Source: an uncultured Sterolibacterium sp. | GTDB taxonomy: Bacteria > Pseudomonadota > Gammaproteobacteria > Burkholderiales > Rhodocyclaceae | NCBI GenBank assembly: GCA_903904605.1 | Contig: CAIVDC010000043.1 | Span: 1-38,475 of the forward strand | Reading direction: 5' to 3' | DNA length: 38,475 nucleotides | Part shown: piece by piece, positions 29,368-36,448 of the stretch | Layout: the number at the start of each line of letters is the position of its first letter | Numbering within the stretch: position 1 is the first letter of the stretch | Translations under genes and position numbers: made by a program | The notes under the pieces: generated by a model | Told to the model about the DNA's origin: nothing | The model's input: only the letters and a program-made list of their open reading frames with translations | Database searches by the model: none

Positions 29368-29397
29368 ATTATATAACAACTCTCAGTGCGCCGCCAA
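29368..29397 (-). promoter_or_regulatory. Sigma70-type promoter for tRNA-Leu (and nuo)
   Basis: On the minus strand, TATAAT (29368-29373) is preceded by TTGGCG (29392-29397) at an 18-base spacing. Transcription would start near 29361, about 60 bases before tRNA-Leu. As no terminator is evident between the tRNA and nuoA, the same promoter may feed the nuo operon. The small CCTGA-TGT-TCAGG hairpin in the leader (29341-29353) is of unknown meaning. Confidence 0.6.
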
Positions 29398-29434
29398 TAA
29401 ATTTGCGCCGAACTTGCGCTAAATCATGCTCCGA

Positions 29435-29776
29435 TCAGAGGCGTGCCAGGTAGACCAGCGTCGCAATGCTGCCGACACCTGCAAGCGCATAGACCGTGAT
29501 CGCGACCAGGGTATCGGCGCGTGCACCAAAGTCGTAAAAGGTGCAGCGCAGACGGTGCGCCTGACTCCACAGCGACAGGAACAGAATCACGAAGATCACG
29601 AGCTTGCCGAACCAGCCGGCGGCGAACGCGTGCAGCTTATCGTAGCCGAGCATCTCGGGCAGGTGGCCGGTTGCCGCAAGAAGGGTGAGCACCATCAACA
29701 CCGGCGTGACGAAAGCGGTCAGGGTTCCGCCTGCGGCGAAGGTTCCCCAGATGATCGGTTTGTTCGATTTGGCCAT
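29435..29776 (-). CDS. frdD: FrdD, fumarate reductase membrane anchor
   Basis: A 113-aa, three-helix membrane anchor of type-D complex II, similar to enteric FrdD. The N-terminal SNKPIIWGTFAAGGTLTAF resembles the family start, and LSLWSQAHRLRCTFYDFG matches the conserved LPLW..HR..H region. The ATG at 29776 begins 2 bases after the frdC stop. It is the last gene of the unit; about 60 bases to the tRNA promoter hold no clear terminator. Confidence 0.9.
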   Translation of the reverse strand: MAKSNKPIIWGTFAAGGTLTAFVTPVLMVLTLLAATGHLPEMLGYDKLHAFAAGWFGKLVIFVILFLSLWSQAHRLRCTFYDFGARADTLVAITVYALAGVGSIATLVYLARL

Positions 29777-29778
29777 GG

Positions 29779-30171
29779 TCAGAGTACCCCCGCCCAGAAA
29801 CGGATGAAAAGCGACAATCCCACCCACACGACATAATGCCCGCCCGACACGACGCTGTCGGGCCAGTGTTCGTCGCCGACCTGAACCGGCAGCGCCTTGG
29901 GCGCCACGTTGAACCAGGTAAAGGTGTTGTAAAGCGAGAAGGCCAGCGCCAGAAGATGGAACAGCACGCTGCCGGGTTGACGCAAGGCCTCAAGGAAACC
30001 CTCGTACTGGGCCGGCCCTTCGGAAAGGCGGGCAAGTCCGACGAGCAGGATCACCGTATAGATGCCGATGAAGATGCAGGTCACCTCACGCGCCATGTAG
30101 CGCATATAGCGCGGATGCTTGAAAAACCAGGTTGTCCTGGGCACTTCGCGAACGTAGGGGCGGCGGCTCAT
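29779..30171 (-). CDS. frdC: FrdC, fumarate reductase membrane anchor
   Basis: A 130-aa, three-helix anchor resembling enteric FrdC: RPYVREVPRTTWFFKHPRY at the N-terminus and NTFTWFNVAPKALPV in the middle. Glu29 (YMARE) aligns with the FrdC glutamate needed for menaquinol oxidation in E. coli. The ATG overlaps the frdB stop (ATGA). A longer open frame upstream runs through frdB and is not used. FrdC plus FrdD form the quinone site without the heme-b ligands of SdhC/SdhD. Confidence 0.92.
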   Translation of the reverse strand: MSRRPYVREVPRTTWFFKHPRYMRYMAREVTCIFIGIYTVILLVGLARLSEGPAQYEGFLEALRQPGSVLFHLLALAFSLYNTFTWFNVAPKALPVQVGDEHWPDSVVSGGHYVVWVGLSLFIRFWAGVL

Positions 30172-30926
30172 TTTTTCACCCATGACATAAAGTGTTCGAG
30201 ATACCAATCGACTGTGCTCGCGACCTTGACCTGCTGCAGGGCGCTCGCCGGGTCGACATGCTTGGGACAGACATCGGAGCAGGCACCGACGAAGGTGCAT
30301 TCCCAAACGCCCTCGCTGGTCGCAATTTCCTCCTGACGCTCGTCGCGGCCGCCATCGCGCGAATCCTGGTTGTAGCGATGCGCCAGGGAGATCGCCGCCG
30401 GACCGATGAACTTGGGCGTCAGGCCATACTCCGGACAGGCGGCGTAACACAACATGCAGTTGATGCACATCGCGTATTTCTTGTAGCGCTCGAGTTGGGC
30501 CGGCGTCTGCTTGTACTCCCCGTCGGCCAGCGTCCTCTTTTCGCCAGGGATCAGGTAGGGCTTGACGCGCTTCAATTTGGCCATGAAGTCGTCGGCGACG
30601 GAAACTAGGTCGCGTTCGATCGGAAAGTGTGACAGCGGCTCGACCCGGATGACGCCGGCGTAATCGCGCAACATGGCCTTGCAGGCAAGCTTCGGCTCGC
30701 CGTTGATCATCATGCCGCAACTGCCGCATACCTGCATGTGGCATGACCAGCGGTAGGAAAGCGTCGAATCGAGATTGTCCTTGAGGTAGTTCAAGGCATC
30801 GAGGACGCACCATTCGTTTACACAGGGCACCGTGAAGCGCTGGAACTTCGGTTCCTGGTCTGTTTCCGGGTTATAACGCAAGACCTCCAATTCGACCTGC
30901 CGGGTACCCATTCTGTTTTCAGTCAT
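30168..30926 (-). CDS. frdB: FrdB, fumarate reductase iron-sulfur subunit
   Basis: A 252-aa subunit with three clusters. The [2Fe-2S] site is Cys62, 67, 70 and 82 (SCHMQVCGSCG); the [4Fe-4S] site starts at Cys154-157-160-164 (CINCMLCYAACP); the [3Fe-4S] region is CTFVGACSDVCP. It carries electrons between quinone anchors and FrdA. The ATG overlaps the frdA stop (ATGA), and a further open stretch upstream lies in frdA. Confidence 0.94.
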   Translation of the reverse strand: MTENRMGTRQVELEVLRYNPETDQEPKFQRFTVPCVNEWCVLDALNYLKDNLDSTLSYRWSCHMQVCGSCGMMINGEPKLACKAMLRDYAGVIRVEPLSHFPIERDLVSVADDFMAKLKRVKPYLIPGEKRTLADGEYKQTPAQLERYKKYAMCINCMLCYAACPEYGLTPKFIGPAAISLAHRYNQDSRDGGRDERQEEIATSEGVWECTFVGACSDVCPKHVDPASALQQVKVASTVDWYLEHFMSWVKK

Positions 30927-32680
30927 TTCTTGGCTCCCGAATAATCGCGCACACCGGGTGGCGAAGTCGTGATAACCACATCGCGGTAGTCGATACGCGG
31001 TGGCAGCAGTCCGTTGTAGTAGGCCATCGAATGCCGGAGATACTTGTCGTCGTCGCGTGCAGTGAAGTCGATGCGCTGATGGGCGCCGCGCGATTCCTTG
31101 CGCTCCCGCCCCGACACCGCAACGGCTTCTGCGCAATCGAGCATCGAGCCCAACTCAAGTGCCGAGAGCAGATCGGTGTTATAGACATTGGTCTTGTCAT
31201 TGAGCGCAACGTCGCCGTAGCGCCGGCGCAGGTCCGAGAGCTTGTCGCAGGTCTTGTCCAGACCTTCCTGGGTACGGTAGATGCCGGCGCCCTCCTCCAT
31301 GGTGTCGGTCATTTCCTTGCGCAATCCCGAAATCGATTCCTTGCCGGGCTTTCTCAGGAACAGCGCCCGGATCTTCGCCTGGGCGTCATCCGCCTGGGCA
31401 GTCAGCGCGGCATCGTTGCCCGGCCCCATGCTGCGCGCGTGTTCAAGCGCAGACAGGCCGGCGCGATGGCCGAAGACCAGAATCTCCACCAGGGAGTTCG
31501 AGCCCAGGCGATTGGCGCCGTTGATGCTGACGCAGGCGCATTCGCCAGCGGCAAAGAGCCCGGGCAAGGTCGTCGCCGCCCTGGTGTCGGTATGGATGCC
31601 GCCCATCATGTAATGAACCACCGGCCGGATCGGCACCATCTCCTTCACCGGATCGATGCCGAGGTAGCTGATGCAGATGTCGCGCACGAAAGGCAGCCGC
31701 TCGTTGATCTTCTTCTCGCCCAGATGACGCAGGTCGAGCCAGACACAATCGCCCCAGGGTGTCTTGACCGCCCGGCCCTTTTGGATCTCATGCCAGATGC
31801 TTTGACTCACCCGGTCGCGCGGGCCGAGTTCCATGGTTTTCAATTGCGGCTTGCCGACCGGCGTTTCCGGGCCCATGCCGTAATCCTGGAGGAAACGATA
31901 GTTGTCCTTGTTGAGCAGCACGCCGCCTTCGCCGCGACAGGCCTCGGTGAGCAGCGTGCCGGTGTTGGGCAGGCCTGTCGGATGATACTGGACGAATTCC
32001 ATGTCCTTCAAAGGCACGCCCGCACGATAGGCCATGGCCATGCCGTCGCCGGTCTTGATAGCGCCGTTGGTGTTGAAAGGGAACATGCGGCCGGCTCCGC
32101 CGCCGGCAATGATCACGGCACCGGCCCGAAAGCAGCGCATCTGGCCGCTTCTCATCTCGATCGCGGTGAAGCCCTGGCAGCGGCCGTCGTCAACCAGGAG
32201 ATCTGTGGCGAAAAACTCGTCGTAGCGCTGGATATTGGGAAACTGCAGCGAGGTCTGGAACAAGGTATGAAGGATGTGAAAGCCCGACTTGTCAGCGGCA
32301 AACCAGGTGCGCTGGATCTTCATCCCGCCGAACGGCCGCACCGCCACCGAGCCGTCCGCTTCGCGATTCCAGGGGCAGCCCCAATGCTCCAACTGGGTCA
32401 ATTCCTTCGGCGCTTCATGAATGAAATATTCGACAGCGTCCTGATCGCACATCCAGTCGCCGCCGCCGACGGTGTCGTCGAAGTGCTGCTTCATGCTGTC
32501 GTCGGCCTTGATCACCCCGGCGGCGCCACCTTCGGCGGCGCAGGTATGACTACGCATCGGGTATACTTTCGAGACCAGGGCGATGCGCAGCTTCGGATCA
32601 GCCTGGGCAAGTGCTATGGCGGCGCGCAAGCCTGCGCCGCCCGCCCCTATGATCGCCACATCTGCCTGGATCGTCTCCAT
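30923..32680 (-). CDS. frdA: FrdA, fumarate reductase/succinate dehydrogenase flavoprotein
   Basis: A 585-aa FAD subunit interconverting succinate and fumarate on the cytoplasmic face. The FAD-binding Rossmann motif is IIGAGGAGLRAAIAL (10-24), His45 in RSHTCAAEGG is the covalent FAD attachment site, and HYMMGGIHTD belongs to the active-site/FAD region. The start overlaps the previous gene as TAATG with a good GAGAGG ribosome site. FrdA and SdhA cannot be separated safely from sequence; the Frd name follows the FrdC/FrdD anchors. It could still work as succinate dehydrogenase in air. Confidence 0.93.
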   Translation of the reverse strand: METIQADVAIIGAGGAGLRAAIALAQADPKLRIALVSKVYPMRSHTCAAEGGAAGVIKADDSMKQHFDDTVGGGDWMCDQDAVEYFIHEAPKELTQLEHWGCPWNREADGSVAVRPFGGMKIQRTWFAADKSGFHILHTLFQTSLQFPNIQRYDEFFATDLLVDDGRCQGFTAIEMRSGQMRCFRAGAVIIAGGGAGRMFPFNTNGAIKTGDGMAMAYRAGVPLKDMEFVQYHPTGLPNTGTLLTEACRGEGGVLLNKDNYRFLQDYGMGPETPVGKPQLKTMELGPRDRVSQSIWHEIQKGRAVKTPWGDCVWLDLRHLGEKKINERLPFVRDICISYLGIDPVKEMVPIRPVVHYMMGGIHTDTRAATTLPGLFAAGECACVSINGANRLGSNSLVEILVFGHRAGLSALEHARSMGPGNDAALTAQADDAQAKIRALFLRKPGKESISGLRKEMTDTMEEGAGIYRTQEGLDKTCDKLSDLRRRYGDVALNDKTNVYNTDLLSALELGSMLDCAEAVAVSGRERKESRGAHQRIDFTARDDDKYLRHSMAYYNGLLPPRIDYRDVVITTSPPGVRDYSGAKK

Positions 32681-33423
32681 TACCTCTCCTCTATGCCAAG
32701 AGCCGGCTCACCGGCGGATGTTTCACTTTTTGCAGCTTTCGGCAAACGCATGCCTGATGACTTCGCCGGTCGATAGACGATGCCCGCCACCTCCCTCGCC
32801 AGGCTCTGCGCCACTTCGTTCATGACGCCGTAAAGCGATTGTGCGAGCCGCTCGCGCAGCGGGACGAGCAAAGCCGGCAGGCGCAACGAACGGCTCAAGG
32901 TTTGGGTTTCCAGCGCATACAGGCGCATCAGATCGTGAATCAGCCGTTCCAGTTCGACGCGTGGATAGGATGAGCGCATCGTCGCCCTGCCACCACCCGA
33001 CCTGGACCAGTCTTCGAGTATCCGGCAGGCGGCATCCTGCAGGCATTTGATACGCCGTATCCGGACCGGCTCGGTCTCCTCGTAGCGGATCACGATTCCG
33101 ATCGGAAAGTCCGTCACGCGGGCCAGGAAAGCTCGATCGATCTCCCTGCTGGCGATCAGAAGCTGCTGGCTCAATTCCTCGCCAGGGGTCTTGCCGGCAG
33201 CCAGCGCTGCGCCGACCCGCGCGATGACCATCGCGTCCTTCTCCGCCTCCTTGGCGACGTTCTCCGCGAGAAAGGACTCGATGCGCGGAAGCGCCAGGCG
33301 TAACGGCAGAATCGCACGCAACGCCTCGACTGTGCGCCGACTGTATGCCTCCAGGATCTTGCGGTTCCATGCGGCCAGGGCCTGTGCTGGATTCATGAAG
33401 GCGTCCGCGGCATCCCGGAGCAC
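32680..33423 (-). CDS. Uncharacterised protein in the frd unit
   Basis: A 247-aa protein not recognised. It has no signal peptide or membrane segment, a single cysteine, and a composition suggesting mostly amphipathic helices rich in Arg, Ala, Leu and Glu; a short strand-like segment (DFPIGIVIRYEE) lies near the middle and a polar tail at the end. The GTG at 33423 follows the methyltransferase stop by 21 bases; an ATG at 33396 is an alternative. Its stop overlaps the frdA start (TAATG), so translation is coupled to frdA. Roles as assembly factor, regulator or quinone-pathway accessory are all open. Confidence 0.75.
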   Translation of the reverse strand: MLRDAADAFMNPAQALAAWNRKILEAYSRRTVEALRAILPLRLALPRIESFLAENVAKEAEKDAMVIARVGAALAAGKTPGEELSQQLLIASREIDRAFLARVTDFPIGIVIRYEETEPVRIRRIKCLQDAACRILEDWSRSGGGRATMRSSYPRVELERLIHDLMRLYALETQTLSRSLRLPALLVPLRERLAQSLYGVMNEVAQSLAREVAGIVYRPAKSSGMRLPKAAKSETSAGEPALGIEER

Positions 33424-33444
33424 CTTTCTGGAATGACCGACGCC

Positions 33445-34209
33445 TCAGCCGGGCTGAGGTTTGACCGCACGGTGAAATCCGATCATGCCGGCCAGCAGCG
33501 TCTTCGCCTCGACTTCGACAAAACCCCTTCGGCGCAGCACTTCTGACAACTCTTCGGCCGAGTAGAACATCTCCAGGACGTCGATGAAATAACGCTTGGC
33601 GTTCATGGCTGCGGTACCGCTCCTGAACAGCAGGCCGGTCACCGCGAGGCAGGCGCGGAGATATCCGTAGTAGAGTTTCTCGACGATTCGGTTGCCGGGC
33701 CTCAGCATGTCGCAATGATGGAAACTTCCGCCCGGCTTGAGGACGCGATGGATTTCGCTGAAGACTTCATTGACGCGCAGGTGACGGGTCGCGTACTGCA
33801 GGGTGACGATGTCGAAATGATTGTCCGGAAAAGGCAGCTTATGCACGTCGCCGATCGTACTATCGATATGGAATCCCGCAGCCAGGGCGCGCTGCTGCCC
33901 CACTGTCTGCATCGCCGCACTGCGATCCATGGCATTGACCTTGAGGCTGGGTTCGCGCTTCAGCAGGGCAATACTGACCGCATTGGTGCCGGCACAGACA
34001 TCCAGTACCCGCTGTCCCGGAGCGACCGCTATGTTCTTGATGGAACTGCTGCGGAACCAGTCGAACAAGCCGAGGCTCGCAACGTAGTTGGCGCGGTCAT
34101 AGTAGGGCGCCACATCGACAAAGATGTCGTGGAGATCCTTCTTCCAGATGGCCGAGAAGCGCTGTTCGCGCAATTCCTCACGCAGTGCGAGTGGAGGTGG
34201 TGGGCTCAT
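33445..34209 (-). CDS. UbiE/MenG-like quinone methyltransferase
   Basis: A 254-aa class I SAM-dependent methyltransferase resembling UbiE/MenG, which C-methylates ubiquinone or menaquinone precursors. Visible: DVAPYYDRANYVASLGLFDW (32-51), like the UbiE N-terminal region; motif I VLDVCAGTNAV (68-78); Asp95 after motif I; LPFPDNHFDIVTL (125-137); and HRVLKPGG. The C-terminus GMIGFHRAVK is UbiE-like. Motif I has Asn76 where UbiE usually has Gly, so it is divergent and may be a paralogue. It heads the frd unit behind an FNR site. The ribosome site is distant (GGGAG about 15 bases before ATG). Confidence 0.8.
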   Translation of the reverse strand: MSPPPPLALREELREQRFSAIWKKDLHDIFVDVAPYYDRANYVASLGLFDWFRSSSIKNIAVAPGQRVLDVCAGTNAVSIALLKREPSLKVNAMDRSAAMQTVGQQRALAAGFHIDSTIGDVHKLPFPDNHFDIVTLQYATRHLRVNEVFSEIHRVLKPGGSFHHCDMLRPGNRIVEKLYYGYLRACLAVTGLLFRSGTAAMNAKRYFIDVLEMFYSAEELSEVLRRRGFVEVEAKTLLAGMIGFHRAVKPQPG

Positions 34210-34270
34210 AAGCGGCGAATGGCTCCCTGTCGTTATGTCAAGCTCCGGTTAGAGCCTTGACCTGACGCGT

Positions 34271-34311
34271 ATGTTACTTCCGGCCTAGCCTGCTGATTTG
34301 ATTTATATCAA
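34271..34311 (-). promoter_or_regulatory. FNR/Anr-controlled promoter of the frd unit
   Basis: TTGAT-TTAT-ATCAA at 34298-34311 matches the FNR/Anr consensus at every defined base. On the minus strand a TAACAT hexamer (34271-34276) could be the -10, giving a start near 34264; the site would then be centred at about -41, the class II activation position. The leader to the methyltransferase ATG would be about 55 nt. The site is symmetric, but the only gene start nearby is the methyltransferase, because secG ends on the other side. Confidence 0.8.
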
Positions 34312-34320
34312 CCAGCAGGC
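34288..34320. repeat. Inverted repeat enclosing the FNR site
   Basis: Perfect 8-bp arms GCCTGCTG (34288-34295) and CAGCAGGC (34313-34320) flank the FNR site, almost exactly centred on it. It could be a secG transcript hairpin, but lacks a U-tract, or a second regulator's half-sites overlapping FNR. Confidence 0.75.
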
Positions 34321-34339
34321 AAGAGGCGCGGGCCGCCGC

Positions 34340-34711
34340 TTACTTAGGAATGTCCTTCGCCTTGGAATCGCCGGCAGCCGGCAGCGCAGCAGGCACTTCG
34401 GCCTTGACCGGAGCCGGGGCCGTTTCCGTCTTTACCGTATCCATGACGCTGCCCGCGGCCTTTGGCCGGTTGGTGGCCAGGTAGCTGAGGCCCAGGCTGG
34501 TGGCAAAAAACACCGCCGCGAACCAGGCCGTGGTGCGGGACATGAAGTTGGCCGAACCGGAAGCGCCGAACAGGCTGCCTGAGGCTCCGCTGCCGAAGGC
34601 CGCGCCCATGTCCGCGCCCTTGCCGTGTTGTATCAGCACCAAGCCGATGACAGAAAGACCGACCAAGAGGTGCACCGTCAGCACCAGGGAAAAGAGAATA
34701 TTGCTGTCCAT
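34340..34711 (-). CDS. secG: SecG, Sec translocon subunit
   Basis: A 123-aa inner-membrane protein of the SecYEG channel with two hydrophobic helices (about 5-25 and 60-80) joined by a glycine/serine-rich loop (LIQHGKGADMGAAFGSGASG), the SecG signature. A low-complexity Ala/Pro/Lys tail follows, as is common in betaproteobacteria. An AAGGA ribosome site precedes it. It lies downstream of tpiA in the usual order. Confidence 0.95.
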   Translation of the reverse strand: MDSNILFSLVLTVHLLVGLSVIGLVLIQHGKGADMGAAFGSGASGSLFGASGSANFMSRTTAWFAAVFFATSLGLSYLATNRPKAAGSVMDTVKTETAPAPVKAEVPAALPAAGDSKAKDIPK

Positions 34712-34729
34712 AGTTCGTCCTTAAGTCTT

Positions 34730-34758
34730 GAAAAGTTCAGAGGCTCAACTGCCTCTGA
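34730..34758 (-). terminator. Hairpin with short U-run between tpiA and secG
   Basis: On the minus strand an 8-bp perfect stem (TCAGAGGC / GCCTCTGA, 6-base loop) is followed by AACTTTTC. It fits a weak intrinsic terminator or attenuator 10 bases after tpiA that may lower read-through into secG. Confidence 0.55.
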
Positions 34759-34768
34759 GACATGATGG

Positions 34769-35515
34769 TCAGGCGGCGGCGCAAATCGCCCGAAAATCCT
34801 CGGCGACCAGGGATGCGCCGCCGATCAGGCCGCCGTCGATGTCGGGCATGGCGAACAGTTCTCGCGCATTGCCGGGCTTGACGCTGCCGCCGTAGAGAAT
34901 TCGCAGTTCACTCGCCACCGCGGCATCGCTCTGGCCGACGCGGGCGCGAATCAAGGCATGCACTTCCTGCGCCTGTTGCGGCGATGCCGTCTTGCCGGTG
35001 CCGATCGCCCAGACCGGTTCGTAGGCAAGCACGGCGCGGGAAAGGGCGGCGACGCCGGAAGCATCGATCACCGCGCCCAACTGTCGCGTCACGACATCAG
35101 CAGTGACGCCGCTCTCGCGTTCGGCCAATGTCTCGCCGAGGCAGAGGATAGGCGTAAGCCCAGCAAGCTGCGCCTGCTGGAACTTGGCGGCAACCGTTCT
35201 ATCGTCCTCCCCGTACAGGGCCCGGCGCTCCGAATGGCCAACGAGGACGTAGCGGCAACCGAAGTCCACCAGCATCCCCGCCGAAACCTCTCCCGTAAAA
35301 GCGCCCTGGGCATGCTCGGAAACATTCTGCGCACCCCAGGCCACGCTTGTTCCGGCCAGCGCGGAGCGCGCCTGGGCCAGATAAGGAAAGGGAACGCACA
35401 CGGCGGCCGCGCACTTGAAGGCGATCGCGGCGTCCTTGATGCCCGTGAGCAGCGTCAGATTGGCGGCAAGGCTGCCGTACATCTTCCAGTTGCCGACGAC
35501 GAGTTTGGCGCGCAT
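34769..35515 (-). CDS. tpiA: Triose-phosphate isomerase
   Basis: A 248-aa TIM-barrel enzyme interconverting dihydroxyacetone phosphate and glyceraldehyde 3-phosphate. Catalytic residues are visible: Asn9 and Lys11 (GNWKM), His94 (VGHSERR), Glu166 (YEPVWAIGTG) and the phosphate loop LYGGSVKPGN. The ATG at 35515 has GGAA upstream and gives the family N-terminus. It is preceded by its own promoter. Confidence 0.97.
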   Translation of the reverse strand: MRAKLVVGNWKMYGSLAANLTLLTGIKDAAIAFKCAAAVCVPFPYLAQARSALAGTSVAWGAQNVSEHAQGAFTGEVSAGMLVDFGCRYVLVGHSERRALYGEDDRTVAAKFQQAQLAGLTPILCLGETLAERESGVTADVVTRQLGAVIDASGVAALSRAVLAYEPVWAIGTGKTASPQQAQEVHALIRARVGQSDAAVASELRILYGGSVKPGNARELFAMPDIDGGLIGGASLVAEDFRAICAAA

Positions 35516-35545
35516 CTTCAGGTTCCACGGCAGAATATCCGGCCG

Positions 35546-35575
35546 ATTATACCGGTCCGCGGGCTGGCGGGTCAA
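35546..35575 (-). promoter_or_regulatory. Sigma70-type promoter of tpiA-secG
   Basis: On the minus strand TTGACC (35570-35575) and TATAAT (35546-35551) are separated by 18 bases. The start would be near 35539, about 24 bases before the tpiA ATG. A CGGGG-TCA-CCCCG hairpin just upstream (35586-35598) may end the pst transcript, though without a U-tract. Confidence 0.7.
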
Positions 35576-35624
35576 TTCTGCCTCTCGGGGTCACCCCGCC
35601 TGCTGTATCCAAGGACCGTCCGGG

Positions 35625-36419
35625 CTAGCCGAAGCGTCCGGTGATGTAGTCTTCGGTCTGTTTCTTCTGGGGCTTGATGAAGATCTGGTCGGTGACGCCG
35701 AACTCGACCAGTTCGCCCAGGTACATATAGGCAGTATAGTCGGAGATCCGCGCAGCCTGCTGCATGTTGTGGGTGACGATGACGATGGTGAACTCTTCCT
35801 TGAGTTCGGCAATCAGCTCCTCGATGCGCATCGTCGAGATCGGATCGAGCGCCGAGGTCGGCTCGTCAAGCAGCAACACCTCAGGCTTGACGGCAATGCC
35901 GCGCGCGATGCAAAGGCGCTGTTGCTGCCCCCCGGAGAGGCTCATGCCGCTCTGGTTGAGAATGCCCTTCACCTCGTCCCACAGCGCCGCCTTCTTCAGC
36001 GCCCATTCGACGCGGTCATCCATATCGGAACGCGACAGCCGCTCCTGCAGGTTCACGCCGAAGGCGATGTTGTCGTGAATCGACATAGGGAAAGGCGTCG
36101 GCTTCTGGAACACCATGCCGACCCGCGCGCGCAGGTGGTTGATATCGACGCTCTTGTCTAGGATATCCATGCCGTCCAGGCGCAATTCGCCTTCGGCGCG
36201 CTGATCGGGATAGAGGTCGTACATCCGGTTCATGGTGCGCAACAGCGTCGACTTGCCGCAGCCCGAGGGACCGATGAAGGCAGTCACCTGAGTGCGGTAG
36301 ATATCGAGATTGATGTTCTTCAGCGCGTGATACTTGCCGTAGTAGAAATTGAAGCCACGGAATGTGATCTGCGTCGTCAGGGCTGCAGCGGGGTCGTCAC
36401 TCGTCTTCGTCTCAGTCAT
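35625..36419 (-). CDS. pstB: PstB, phosphate ABC transporter ATPase
   Basis: A 264-aa ATP-binding subunit of the high-affinity phosphate importer. Walker A is GPSGCGKST near residues 50-58, the signature is LSGGQQQR, and Walker [25 protein letters not shown] and [14 protein letters not shown] are typical of PstB. The ATG at 36419 is 29 bases past the pstA stop; a longer open frame lies inside pstA. phoU does not follow; the next gene is tpiA. Confidence 0.97.
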   Translation of the reverse strand: MTETKTSDDPAAALTTQITFRGFNFYYGKYHALKNINLDIYRTQVTAFIGPSGCGKSTLLRTMNRMYDLYPDQRAEGELRLDGMDILDKSVDINHLRARVGMVFQKPTPFPMSIHDNIAFGVNLQERLSRSDMDDRVEWALKKAALWDEVKGILNQSGMSLSGGQQQRLCIARGIAVKPEVLLLDEPTSALDPISTMRIEELIAELKEEFTIVIVTHNMQQAARISDYTAYMYLGELVEFGVTDQIFIKPQKKQTEDYITGRFG

Positions 36420-36448
36420 GTTCGGGTCGCTTTTCGTTTCGCTTGGTA

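Noticed and set aside
29401..29434. Repeated TTGCGC after frdD as a terminator
   Set aside because: The copies are direct rather than inverted repeats, and no stable stem with a U-run can be drawn.
31031..32776. A 581-codon open frame antisense to frdA
   Set aside because: Frame opposite a conserved flavoprotein; no start signal or family match.
33445..34209. The methyltransferase as rhodoquinone enzyme RquA
   Set aside because: Its SAM motif and C-terminal part resemble UbiE, not what I recall of RquA (a VACVYGD-type motif). A tree would settle it.
34236..34241. TTGACA on the minus strand before the methyltransferase as a -35 box
   Set aside because: No -10 hexamer at 16-19 bases downstream; the FNR site with TAACAT explains the region better.
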